From Roseomonas sp. (GTDB lineage Bacteria > Pseudomonadota > Alphaproteobacteria > Acetobacterales > Acetobacteraceae), in assembly GCA_020249145.1 (NCBI GenBank), contig JADCGF010000012.1:1-64000 (forward strand): a stretch of DNA of 64,000 bases, in the 5' to 3' direction. This document shows positions 49,095 through 57,971 of this stretch, one piece after another; the first letter of the stretch is position 1; every line of letters starts with the position of its first letter. Below the pieces are notes generated by a model, which worked only from the letters and a program-made list of their open reading frames with translations, searched no databases and was not told the DNA's origin. The position numbers and the translations under genes were made by a program.

Positions 49095-50029
49095 AGGTGC
49101 TGCTGCATTATGATGCGGGGCCGGGCCTGGCGGCACAGTTGGCCGCCCTGCCCGGCCTTGATCTGACTATTTGTGCGGAGGCCGATACGGCACTTTATGC
49201 CCGCCTGCTGCCGGAGATTGAGGTGATCTGGCACGTACTTCGCCCGATCACCGCCGCCGATATCGCCGCAGCGCCAAAGCTCCGCCTGATCCAGAAAATC
49301 GGCGTGGGGGTGAATACGATTGACCTGGAAGCCGCCCGCGCGCGCGGCATTGCGGTGTGCAATCTGCCAGGCACGAATAGCCGCGCGGTGGCGGAGATGG
49401 CGCTGCTGCTGATGCTAGGCGCGCTCCGCCGCATAGCCTATTTTGATGCCGAGACCCGCGCCGGGCGCGGCTGGTCCCAGCCCCCTGCCCTGCAGGATGG
49501 GCTGTTTGAATTGGGCGGGCGGACCGTGGGGCTGATCGGCTATGGCGCGGTGCCCCGCCTGCTCGCCCCCATCCTGCAGGCCATGGGGTGTAATATTTTG
49601 TACACAGCCCGCAGCCCGAAGGCCAAGGCAATCGGTGCCTTCCGCTCCTTCGAGTCGCTTTTGGCGGAAGCGGATGTGGTCTCCCTCCATATCCCGGAAA
49701 CGCCTGAAACCCGCGGCTTGCTCAATGGGGCGGCACTGGCCCGCATGAAGCCAGGGGCGGTGCTGGTGAATACCGCGCGCGGCGGCCTGGTGGATCAGCC
49801 GGCCCTGGTGGCGGCGCTGCAATCGGGCCATTTGGCGGCGGCGGGGCTGGATGTTTTTGCTGCTGAGCCCGTGAACCCTGCCGACCCCTTGCTCAGCCTG
49901 CAGAATGTGGTGCTGGCGCCGCATGTCGCTTGGCTTTCCACGGGGACCTTTGCCCGGTCCTTCAGCATCGCAGCTGAAAATTGTCGGCGGATGGGCAATG
50001 GAGAAGCGCTTTTACACCGCGTAGCATAA
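49091..50029 (+). CDS. D-2-hydroxyacid dehydrogenase family protein
   Basis: The 312-residue NAD(P)-dependent dehydrogenase starts at ATG 49091, overlapping the enolase-like stop (ATGA). The catalytic triad is visible: Arg in VNTARGGLVD, Glu in DVFAAEP, His in LAPHVAWLS. The nucleotide-binding loop reads GLIGYGAVPR, so the third glycine of GxGxxG is Pro. Hydroxypyruvate, glyoxylate or a related 2-oxo acid is the likely substrate. It is the last gene of the kinase/enolase-like/dehydrogenase operon. Confidence 0.92.
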   Translation: MKVLLHYDAGPGLAAQLAALPGLDLTICAEADTALYARLLPEIEVIWHVLRPITAADIAAAPKLRLIQKIGVGVNTIDLEAARARGIAVCNLPGTNSRAVAEMALLLMLGALRRIAYFDAETRAGRGWSQPPALQDGLFELGGRTVGLIGYGAVPRLLAPILQAMGCNILYTARSPKAKAIGAFRSFESLLAEADVVSLHIPETPETRGLLNGAALARMKPGAVLVNTARGGLVDQPALVAALQSGHLAAAGLDVFAAEPVNPADPLLSLQNVVLAPHVAWLSTGTFARSFSIAAENCRRMGNGEALLHRVA

Positions 50030-50210
50030 GGAAACCGCTCCAGTTTTTTAGCGCAGGCAAGAAATCACCCGTCAGCAAAGAATCGCCCATAAGTTGAAAA
50101 AATCTTCTAAAATTCCCTTACGCATTGAAAATCTACGGAATTAGCGCTTTTTTTGGCGCAGCCCCCCCAAAATCTTTCCAAAGCCTCAATCCTTCTGGTA
50201 GCTTTCACGA
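50030..50210 (+). promoter_or_regulatory. AT-rich spacer before the paralogue array
   Basis: The 181-bp gap is markedly richer in A and T than its surroundings. It includes an isolated TAAAAT (50108-50113), two TTGAAA boxes (50094-50099 and 50125-50130) without well-spaced partners, a T7 run, and a C7 run (50162-50168). It probably holds the promoter of the array, but I cannot fix it. Confidence 0.4.
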
Positions 50211-52745
50211 ATGTCCAAACCCCTCGCCGAACTTGACCGATTCCGATCGGATGCCTTTGAGCCCACGAATTTTCGTGATAGGGGCGCAACCGTCCCCTTC
50301 ACAACGCCCCTCTTGCTCAATGCGCGCATTCGTAACGCCGCATCCGGACGCGGTTTTGAAATGGTGGTTGCCAATCCTTCCGGGGGCCGAGGCGCGCTGA
50401 TATTGCCATGGTCCGCCATGGTAGAAATCTGTTCGCCGACACTTTTCGATCGGCATCTGTGGGAAAGTCTCGCCACAAGTAGCGATATCTCGCCTATCGG
50501 CATCAGGCAGGAGGCACAAAGACTGGCAACCTTAGGGCTTGCTGGACGGCAAGCTGCCATACGAGCAAAGGACGCTTTGCGCAGGGAACACGCAAGTCAG
50601 CAGATTGTCCGCGGCATGCTGCTTGAAAGCCTGATCGCCGCCACTGAAACAACAGACGAATCCTCAAGCCGCCCTGCTACGGAAGACGGCGCAGCTTTCA
50701 TGAAACGCGCCAAACGCGCGGTGGCGCGCTCGGCTGCAACCGCGAAATTTGGACTGTCGGAATTCGCAGCTGATCTTGAAGCGCTCGCCGTGGCTTTGAG
50801 CGGCGCCCGCCCCAAAATGAAGGGCGAAGATGGAAGACTGCGGCAAATGATGACTGAGCTGAAAAGAGTAGCAGATGAGATTAGCGCTTGGATAGATAGT
50901 GAAGAGGAGGAAAGCGCGCATATCATGGCAGCGAAGTTTGTTGTGGCAACGGCGCGTCAGACCCTGGAATGCGGCGAATTGGCCTTGGCGAATACGGGTG
51001 CCCTGATCGCCGATCTCGGCAACCGTATACCAAAATGGCGTGCTGAAAGGGAGATCATTCTCGAAAGCGCACGCGGGCCCGATTGGGTATTGGATGGTTG
51101 GAAAACACCCATGGCGCTTTGGCAGGCGGCGGGCCCCAATCAGCGCCGCGCGGCCATATGGGAAATAGCCACGATCGCGCCGATACTGCCGCGCGAAGGG
51201 AAAATCTGGCTTGGCGAAAAAGCCGATTGGCGCGACACGCCGCGGCGCATCACGCAGGTTGTACGCGACAAATCGGATTGGCGTAGCGGCAATACGATGG
51301 AAATGGTGGCGCGCAACGAAAACCTGATCGGTCTTTCCATCGCTTTTGAAAACCGTATCTCGCCACTCGTGCTGCGGCGCGAAAAAATCACCATGTCACG
51401 CATGAGGGGTGCGGCTGCTGAAGGGCATCGCGACAACACCAACCCGAACATCAATCGCCCCAAAGATCATTCGCCCAATGGCGGCAAACACGACACAAAT
51501 CCTAAGACCGGCAGCACCCAAAATCTAATCAACACCAACTCGTTGGGGGAGGTTATCGAAACGGCTTCGGAGCGGGCGCTTAGCAAGATTGTCGCATTGG
51601 TGGATCGTATCGGCAATGCCGAAATTCATGAACGGCTTCTTGGAACTTCCTTGCCGCGCCTGAAGCGCCTGCGCCCGCCTCGGCCCGCAAGCCTCATGCG
51701 CCTGCTATTCATTCCGCTTGAGGGCGCCTTGATGGACCCGTTGCAATGGCGTCGAACTGAAGGGCGAATACCCCGTTCTGCGCTTGGCCCGCTGCTGGGG
51801 GCCGTTACTGCCAAGCTTGGGCCGCAGATCGAAGCGGCAACGCTACAGCTCCGGAGCGCCACCCTTGGAGATGTCAAACTTATAGACGGCGTCGCTCGTC
51901 CATTATGGCAAGCAGCAGGCTTGGCGGTACCGCGATTGGTGCATGATGCCTCCTGGTCGCGGGTTGAAATTGGGCAGCCCGAATTTGAAGCCATCACGGG
52001 TCTTGCCGGCGCTCTATGGCTCCATGCTGGTCCGTTATGGGAAGGCATGCAGCAGGTTGTCGGGGAATGCTCTGCGGAAGCCCTTCGCGCTGCCTTGATC
52101 GGCCCCGCCAATGAAAACAATACCGTATTCGCCGCAGCAATGAATGGGCTTCTGCAGCGCGCCGCGCGACCTTCGATGTTCGTTTCCCTGTTGCAGGATC
52201 TGCCGGCCCCATCAATACCGGTTGTCGAGGATATTCTAAACAAATGGGCTGGCTCCACCCTGCCCGAGTTGCTGGAGGAGGATCTCGAGGCTGGCGCGCG
52301 CCTTGCCAGAGAGATCGGCATCGTCATCATTGCACTTGAGAAATTGCCGCGCATCGTAGCAAAAACCGACGCCAAGGAGCTTGTCGCGCATCGGCGCAAC
52401 CTGGATCTATTCTGCCGTCACACCTATCGCGAAATTGTATCCGTGCATGTGATTCAGGCCCTGCTCGAATTGTCAGCAGATGATTTGGAAGGCATGGGTC
52501 AGATTGAAAGTATGGCCCGCACCGCGCGCATGCTGGAAGATACTGGCAGGCTTTTTGGTCCATCTACATCCTATGAGGAACTTCAGGACGAATTCCGCAC
52601 CAGGATGGAAAATTGGCTGGAGCAGGAAACATCATCCGCCGCGACATCAATGGAAGTGGCACGCATCGGCGAAATCCTCATCGGGCAGAAAGTCGCCAAG
52701 AGGTTAGTGCCCCCCCCCCGCCGCCAAAGGCTCAGGAACCGGTGA
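50211..52745 (+). CDS. Unrecognised large protein, array paralogue A
   Basis: The 844-residue protein belongs to no family I recognise. No signal peptide or membrane helix is seen; Ala/Arg/Glu-rich, mainly helical. Block 1 (about 21-115) holds VPFTTPLLLNAR, ANPSGGRG, LPW, CSPTLFDRHLW. Block 2 (about 290-382) holds DWVLDGW, IAPILPREG, DWRSG, ARNENLIG. A polar linker (about 400-445) rich in Asn, Pro, Lys follows. Block 3 (about 455-525) holds LPRLKRLRPPRP and RLLFIPLEGAL; block 4 (about 595-640) LHAGPLW and EALRAALIGPA; block 5 ends in GEILIG. All blocks recur in the next three genes. A C10 run (52710-52719) lies in the last codons and affects the tail. Confidence 0.85.
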   Translation: MSKPLAELDRFRSDAFEPTNFRDRGATVPFTTPLLLNARIRNAASGRGFEMVVANPSGGRGALILPWSAMVEICSPTLFDRHLWESLATSSDISPIGIRQEAQRLATLGLAGRQAAIRAKDALRREHASQQIVRGMLLESLIAATETTDESSSRPATEDGAAFMKRAKRAVARSAATAKFGLSEFAADLEALAVALSGARPKMKGEDGRLRQMMTELKRVADEISAWIDSEEEESAHIMAAKFVVATARQTLECGELALANTGALIADLGNRIPKWRAEREIILESARGPDWVLDGWKTPMALWQAAGPNQRRAAIWEIATIAPILPREGKIWLGEKADWRDTPRRITQVVRDKSDWRSGNTMEMVARNENLIGLSIAFENRISPLVLRREKITMSRMRGAAAEGHRDNTNPNINRPKDHSPNGGKHDTNPKTGSTQNLINTNSLGEVIETASERALSKIVALVDRIGNAEIHERLLGTSLPRLKRLRPPRPASLMRLLFIPLEGALMDPLQWRRTEGRIPRSALGPLLGAVTAKLGPQIEAATLQLRSATLGDVKLIDGVARPLWQAAGLAVPRLVHDASWSRVEIGQPEFEAITGLAGALWLHAGPLWEGMQQVVGECSAEALRAALIGPANENNTVFAAAMNGLLQRAARPSMFVSLLQDLPAPSIPVVEDILNKWAGSTLPELLEEDLEAGARLAREIGIVIIALEKLPRIVAKTDAKELVAHRRNLDLFCRHTYREIVSVHVIQALLELSADDLEGMGQIESMARTARMLEDTGRLFGPSTSYEELQDEFRTRMENWLEQETSSAATSMEVARIGEILIGQKVAKRLVPPPRRQRLRNR
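52710..52719 (+). repeat. C10 homopolymer near the 3' end of paralogue A
   Basis: Ten consecutive C lie about nine codons before the annotated stop. Adding one C would move the stop to 52838-52840, overlapping the GTG start of paralogue B (GTGA). Losing one C moves it to 52807-52809. The tract may vary in length or may be a sequencing error. Confidence 0.6.
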
Positions 52746-52776
52746 TGCCCCACCAAAGCTGCGCGACCCGTACAGA

Positions 52777-52800
52777 GGCAAAGGATTTTTTCTGTTTGCC
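52777..52800 (+). other. Inverted repeat between paralogues A and B
   Basis: GGCAAA (52777-52782) and TTTGCC (52795-52800) flank a 12-nt loop containing T6. The T-run is inside the loop, so it is not a standard terminator. An overlapping ACAGA/TCTGT pairing is an alternative fold. Confidence 0.4.
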
Positions 52801-52836
52801 GACGATTGAACCGCAAGCATCGCGGCGCCACGCCCG

Positions 52837-55272
52837 GTGAGCCCGCCTGTGCCCAAAGCCATGACGCGCGAAGAAGCGCAATCGGCGCGGGAAGATGTTG
52901 CCTCTTTCGCCGCACTTGGTGCGAGTGTTCCTTTCACGAGCCCGAGATTATTGGGGGCTCGGATCAGGCTCGAGCCAAGTGGGCGCGGCTTCGAACTTGT
53001 CCTGGTCAATCCGGCGCAGACCAAGGGCAGCTACGTAATGCCCTGGCGCGCCCTGCCTGATATAGGTTCGCCCAGCCTGTTCGATCTGCGGCTTTGGGAA
53101 ATCCTCTCACAGTTGAAGGAAATCCATCCTGCAGCGATTCGCCATGAAGCACTGAAGGTCGCCAGCGAGGGCACTGCGGGGCGGGCGGTTGCCCATGCAG
53201 CGCGGCAGGCGCTTGCGGGTGAACAGCGCAATCAGGCAAAGCTCATGCGCCAGTTTCTTGCACAGCTTGCTGGTGGGGCGCCGGCGAGCCTGCAAGCCGA
53301 GCCAGAACCGAGCACCGCTGAGCCGCGCATTCAGACAGCGCAGCCACCAGCGCAATCCCACGATTCTGCGCTGATGGAATCGCTTCAATCGCTGGCAGAA
53401 ACTCTCGCCTGCCTTGGTCCCTCCGGATCGGCCGAGAAAGCCCCCTTCATCCGCTTGAGGGAAGAAATCCTTGGCATGGGCGAGGCATTCAAGGCAGCTG
53501 CCGACAAGCAGGAGACTGGCGATGAGGCCCCCGTGCTACGCTTTCTTTCGGAAAATGCTGAGACTGTGCTGCATTATGTGGATCTTGCATGGGCTGAAAC
53601 TGAAGCGCGCCTTGGCGATATGGTGGAGCTTTTATCCCGCCCCAGAATCAATGCGGCCAAAATCCTTGAAAGAGCACGGCGTGTTGAATGGCTTCTCGAT
53701 GGCTGGCCGATATTGGTAGCGCTTTGGCATCGAACGCCGCATGATCTTCGCCACGTGATTGCCTGGGATATGGCAGCTTTGCTCCCCCCTCTCCCGCGTG
53801 AAGTGCATGGCTGGTTCACGGCTGAAAAGCCAAGGGAAGCACCACCAAGGCTGACGCGGGTGATTTCGCAAGGCACCGATTGGCGCTCCGGACGCAATAT
53901 TGAAATCACGGCCCGCAATGAGGGCCTGATTGGCTTCACTCTCAATTATGAAAATCGCATGACTGGGGCCGGGCAACAGCCAGCCATGGGAAAAAGGCGC
54001 GTTCGAATCAACAAGTATTCGGGAGGCGGCACGAAAAGGCCAGCATTCGGCGACTTCCAGGATAGCGTAAGGAAGCAAGCCCCCGCTGATGGCGCCAATG
54101 TGGATGGATTGGCTGCCAATCTAAGCCATGCCAGTGACGAAAATCTGCTGCGCATCATGGCGATGATTGATCGCCTGCCGGATCGTTCGCGGCTTGATGC
54201 ATTATTGACCGATGTTCGGCCTAGGTTGGCGCAGCTACGCCCGCCGCGTCCCCTTACCATGATGCGGCTGCTTTTCCTGCCGCTGTCAGGCGCCTTGGTG
54301 GATCAGGCCGCCTGGCGCCAGGATCCGGCCTCCATTCCAAGGGCCGCGTTAAGGCCAATTTTTACGCTGCTGCGTGATCTTCCACATGGTCCCCTGACAG
54401 AGGTAAAAACAGCGCCATCGCAAGCCCTATTCACGGATCTTGATCTTGTGGAAGGCTTAGGACGCCCAGTTTGGGCCTCCGCCGCGCGCCTATGCGAGCA
54501 AATTGCCCCAGGGTCCCGATGGGCAGATGCAGGCTTCACGCCCGAAGATTTTCGCACCATGACGCGCCTTGCCGCTGGTGTTTGGCGCCATGCTGGTCCC
54601 ATTTGGGACGTACTCCGCCAGGGTGCGGCGCCTGTTTCAGCTGATGCACTGCGCTCCGCCCTGTCCGGGCCGGCGGGCGAAGGGCCTGATGTGTTTCGTG
54701 TGGCGTTCAGAACCTTGCTTTTGGCTTCAGGCAATGTCGCCAACTTCAGTGCACTCACCACGGGCATGCCGCCAGGTGTTTCAGAAATAGTCAATCAAGC
54801 CCTGGAAGAATGGATTGAAGCCGCGCTGCAAAAGCTTGCCGAACAGGAGTGGATCGAAGCAACCAACCGGGCTGAAGAGATTGGCAAGACCCTGGAAGCA
54901 CTTGGCCTCACGCCCTATTTCCAAATTCCACGCAGGCGTCAGCAGCTATCCTCCTTTTTTTGGCGGCTTGAGGAGCAATGTAGGGAACTGCTCCACGAAA
55001 TTACCGATGAGGAGATTCTGCCGGCGCTCACGCCAAGCGCCGAACCCTACTCAGATAGCCGTTTTCTCGCCCTCGAAATTCATGCGCGGGCAGCACGGCG
55101 CCTTGAAATGCTCGGCCGACATTTCGGCAATGATCCCGCCTATGGTGAAAACCAGCAGCGCCTGGCAGGAGCCTTTAGCGCTGCAGAAAAAGTAAAGTCG
55201 GGTTTGGGAATAACGGCGACCGATCTGGCCCGACTCCGTGAAATCCTGCTTGGCCGACAGGACGTTTCCTGA
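52837..55272 (+). CDS. Unrecognised large protein, array paralogue B (GTG start)
   Basis: The 811-residue product is a paralogue of the protein at 50211-52745. It is taken from GTG 52837; ATG 52861 (MTREEAQSAREDV) is an alternative start. Block 1 VPFTSPRLLGARIR, VNPAQTKG, MPWRAL and PSLFDLRLW; block 2 EWLLDGW, LPPLPREVHGW, DWRSGRNIEITARNEGLIGF; block 3 IDRLPDRSRLDALL, RLAQLRPPRP, RLLFLPLSGAL; block 4 WRHAGPIW and DALRSALSGPAGEG; block 5 RAARRLEMLGRHFG and ARLREILLG. The linker between blocks 2 and 3 differs in sequence and length from A. No known domain, signal or membrane segment. It follows A by 91 nt. Confidence 0.85.
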   Translation: MSPPVPKAMTREEAQSAREDVASFAALGASVPFTSPRLLGARIRLEPSGRGFELVLVNPAQTKGSYVMPWRALPDIGSPSLFDLRLWEILSQLKEIHPAAIRHEALKVASEGTAGRAVAHAARQALAGEQRNQAKLMRQFLAQLAGGAPASLQAEPEPSTAEPRIQTAQPPAQSHDSALMESLQSLAETLACLGPSGSAEKAPFIRLREEILGMGEAFKAAADKQETGDEAPVLRFLSENAETVLHYVDLAWAETEARLGDMVELLSRPRINAAKILERARRVEWLLDGWPILVALWHRTPHDLRHVIAWDMAALLPPLPREVHGWFTAEKPREAPPRLTRVISQGTDWRSGRNIEITARNEGLIGFTLNYENRMTGAGQQPAMGKRRVRINKYSGGGTKRPAFGDFQDSVRKQAPADGANVDGLAANLSHASDENLLRIMAMIDRLPDRSRLDALLTDVRPRLAQLRPPRPLTMMRLLFLPLSGALVDQAAWRQDPASIPRAALRPIFTLLRDLPHGPLTEVKTAPSQALFTDLDLVEGLGRPVWASAARLCEQIAPGSRWADAGFTPEDFRTMTRLAAGVWRHAGPIWDVLRQGAAPVSADALRSALSGPAGEGPDVFRVAFRTLLLASGNVANFSALTTGMPPGVSEIVNQALEEWIEAALQKLAEQEWIEATNRAEEIGKTLEALGLTPYFQIPRRRQQLSSFFWRLEEQCRELLHEITDEEILPALTPSAEPYSDSRFLALEIHARAARRLEMLGRHFGNDPAYGENQQRLAGAFSAAEKVKSGLGITATDLARLREILLGRQDVS

Positions 55273-55385
55273 ATGTTAACATTGCGGACGTGACATTGAC
55301 ATTTTGTGTTTTCATGATTTCCGGTCGGACACCCATCAGGCTCGCGTTGCGTAATTCTTAAGCATTTCATGCAAAAACGCCGGGT

Positions 55386-57848
55386 GTGTCGACATACCCT
55401 GCATATGACTTTCAACGTCTAAGCCCGAACCTCTACGAGCCGGCGACCTTCACCGAGCGTGGTGTGAATGTACCTTTCACAACACCCATTTTGCTTGGGG
55501 CGCGCGCGAGGCCTCAGCAAGAGCGAGAGGGCCTTGAGGTATTGATCCCAAATCCTTCAGGCGGAGATGGGGTCTATATCTTGCCATGGGCCTCCATCCC
55601 CGAAATCTGCACCCCAACGCTGCATGATCGCAGGCTTTGGCATTTACTGCGCAACGAGACCATTCTCACGCCGGCGGTCGTTCGGGAAGCAGCCGAAACT
55701 GCAGCACTTGAGGGTCATGCCGGGCGCGCGGCCATGATGGCGGTTAATCAGGCACGTCAGGCACGCGAAGACCGCGCCAAGCGTATCAATTTTGGATTAT
55801 TGCTTGGCCTTATCAAACAAATGGAAGGGCCACACCCTGCTCGTCCGGCACCGGAAATGGATGACCCACGCCAAGTGGCCATGCGCGGCCAACGCGCAGT
55901 GATGGCCTGCGCGCAACATCTGCGCATGACTACCGAGGCCGTGGCCGCAGCACTTGAGGAATTGGCCAGGGCTTTCAACGGCTTTGGCATGCCTCAAGAC
56001 AATGATTTGGCACCCTCACGCCGGGTGATTTGGGAGCTTCAATCCCTTGCAGACTCGATAGAAACATGGCGGAGCGACCTGCCGGCGCATCTGGATTCCG
56101 GATCAGCCACTTTGGTTGAGCAGTCGCTGCAGCTGACCCTTGAAGGGTCGCTCAAGGCGACCGAGCAATTTGACGCGCTGATTGGCGATACCCACGCGGC
56201 CATTCACGCATGGCATCGGGACAGGCCGGATATTCTTCAGGAATTGTCACGGCTTGATTGGCTGCTGGATGGATGGGACGCGATTCTCGGCATCTGGAAT
56301 GCAGCCAATGCTTCTGAAAGGAGCGCCGCCATGATGGAAATGGCGATGCTCGCGCCAATCCTGCCGAAGGAGTCCATTGGATGGCTCGGTCTCGCGCCTG
56401 ACATGGCGCAGGAAAGACGAAAGCTCAGAATCGTCCGCCAATTTGAGGATTGGCGGAGCGGGCGCGTAATTGACATGATTGCACGCAATGAAAACCTGGC
56501 CTTTAGCGCTGGCAAGTCACGCGGCAAACCCGTCATCATCAAGAAAGCGGGCGTCGCCCGCCCGGCAAACAACAATTCAATAAGTGGTCTCAGGCAGGCG
56601 GCGGACAAGGTGAGTGGCAGCGGGGGAAAGGATACAGGGCGGGGCAGGAACCAATTCGCTGAAACACGTCACTTGATTCACGCCTTGGCGTCCGCGTCGG
56701 ATATGGCCCTGGCGCAGGTCATCGAAATTCTTGATCGTCTGCCCGATCGTTCCGAAGCTGATCGCCTGCTTGATGCGGCGCGCCCCAGGCTTAGACAGAT
56801 CAGGCCATCGCGCAGCCTGCAGTTTACCCGCCTGCTGTTTCTGCCTCTCGACGGGGCCATCTCAGATAATCGGGATTGGCAAAAGGGCGATGCTAGGCTG
56901 CCGCGAATCGCGCTGCCCGCCATAGCCGAGGCTTTGCGCCTGGCCATGGGCGCTGAGGCAGAACAGCTTGAAGCTTCCTTTAATGGAAAATCCTTTCATG
57001 ACATCGCTGCGGTTGATCGTGCCGGCCGAATCCTCTGGGGGGCAGCCGCGCGGCTCGCGCCAGACCTCAGGCCAGGTCCCCGCTGGGAGCGCACTGGCCT
57101 GCGCGGCGATGACTTCGTGCCTTTGGTCCAACTTGCTGCCGGCATTTGGCAGCATGCCGGCCCGCTTTGGGCAGCCCTCCAGCTTGCCGGCTGGGGGCCG
57201 CCGGATGAAGCGGTGCGCGCGGCGCTTTCCCCCATGGCCGGCGAAAATTCGCCCGCCTTCGGCATGGCGCTGGCGACCTTGATGCAAAAGGCAACAAGCC
57301 CGGGCCAGGTCGCCAGGGAAGCGGCCAGATTATCCGACAAAGCGGGCATTATCGCCGATGCGGCCGTGGATGATTGGCTGGAAAGGGCACGGGTTCATTT
57401 ACCGAGCGAGGATCTCATCACCGCCGCCGCCTTTGCCGAATCCTTCGGAAGAGCCTTCCAGGATCTGGAAAACGCGCCTGCCACACGCAACCCGCGCCGC
57501 GCCGCGCGCCTTGTGCAGTTGCGCCAGGAAGCTGAGGTGACCTGCCGCCTCGCTTATGAAGAAGGGCTTGAAACCCACATCCTCCGCCAATTGCCGGCCT
57601 TCTGCACCTCAGCCACGCCGGAAGCCATCCTGGCTATGGAAGCCCAAGCACGTGCCTTACGGCGCATTGAGAGTATCGGCCGACGCCACGGTCTTGATCA
57701 CGGCTATAATGGCGCCGCGGCGCGTATCTCTGCGGCGCTTGGGGCAGCGCAAGGCGCGCTGGAGCCGAGCGGAATGACGAGATTGGACCTTGCGCGTTTG
57801 GCAGAAATTTTGTTGGGACCGGAAGCAGGCCTCGGCTTTCTTGCATGA
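55386..57848 (+). CDS. Unrecognised large protein, array paralogue C (GTG start)
   Basis: The 820-residue paralogue begins with GTG at 55386 (MSTYPAYDFQRLSPNLYEP); no strong ribosome-binding site is seen. It keeps the clearest version of block 1: TERGVNVPFTTPILLGAR, IPNPSGGDGVYILPW, EICTPTLHDRRLW. Block 2 has DWLLDGWDAILGIW, MLAPILPKES, EDWRSGRVIDMIARNE. Block 3 has ILDRLPDRSEADRLL, ARPRLRQIRPSRS, RLLFLPLDGAI. Block 4 has GIWQHAGPLW and AVRAALSPMAGEN; block 5 has ARALRRIESIGRRHG and ARLAEILLG. The linker contains VARPANNNSISGLRQ. It follows B by 113 nt. Confidence 0.85.
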   Translation: MSTYPAYDFQRLSPNLYEPATFTERGVNVPFTTPILLGARARPQQEREGLEVLIPNPSGGDGVYILPWASIPEICTPTLHDRRLWHLLRNETILTPAVVREAAETAALEGHAGRAAMMAVNQARQAREDRAKRINFGLLLGLIKQMEGPHPARPAPEMDDPRQVAMRGQRAVMACAQHLRMTTEAVAAALEELARAFNGFGMPQDNDLAPSRRVIWELQSLADSIETWRSDLPAHLDSGSATLVEQSLQLTLEGSLKATEQFDALIGDTHAAIHAWHRDRPDILQELSRLDWLLDGWDAILGIWNAANASERSAAMMEMAMLAPILPKESIGWLGLAPDMAQERRKLRIVRQFEDWRSGRVIDMIARNENLAFSAGKSRGKPVIIKKAGVARPANNNSISGLRQAADKVSGSGGKDTGRGRNQFAETRHLIHALASASDMALAQVIEILDRLPDRSEADRLLDAARPRLRQIRPSRSLQFTRLLFLPLDGAISDNRDWQKGDARLPRIALPAIAEALRLAMGAEAEQLEASFNGKSFHDIAAVDRAGRILWGAAARLAPDLRPGPRWERTGLRGDDFVPLVQLAAGIWQHAGPLWAALQLAGWGPPDEAVRAALSPMAGENSPAFGMALATLMQKATSPGQVAREAARLSDKAGIIADAAVDDWLERARVHLPSEDLITAAAFAESFGRAFQDLENAPATRNPRRAARLVQLRQEAEVTCRLAYEEGLETHILRQLPAFCTSATPEAILAMEAQARALRRIESIGRRHGLDHGYNGAAARISAALGAAQGALEPSGMTRLDLARLAEILLGPEAGLGFLA

Positions 57849-57926
57849 GCCCCCCGAAGGACTGGGACATTTTGTGCAAAGGCCCTTGGAGAAATGATGA
57901 AGATGCCCTAACGTTGCAGTGGTTGT

Positions 57927-57944
57927 GTTTCACGACCATGAAAC
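57927..57944. promoter_or_regulatory. Inverted repeat upstream of paralogue D
   Basis: GTTTCA (57927-57932) and TGAAAC (57939-57944) form a perfect 6-bp dyad with a 6-bp centre, 28 bp before the ATG of paralogue D. It could be an operator or a small hairpin. Confidence 0.45.
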
Positions 57945-57971
57945 GAATGGCAGTAACGATAATCCAGGATC

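Noticed and set aside
52777..52800. Inverted repeat after paralogue A as an intrinsic terminator
   Set aside because: The T6 run lies in the loop and not after the stem, and B follows in the same direction.
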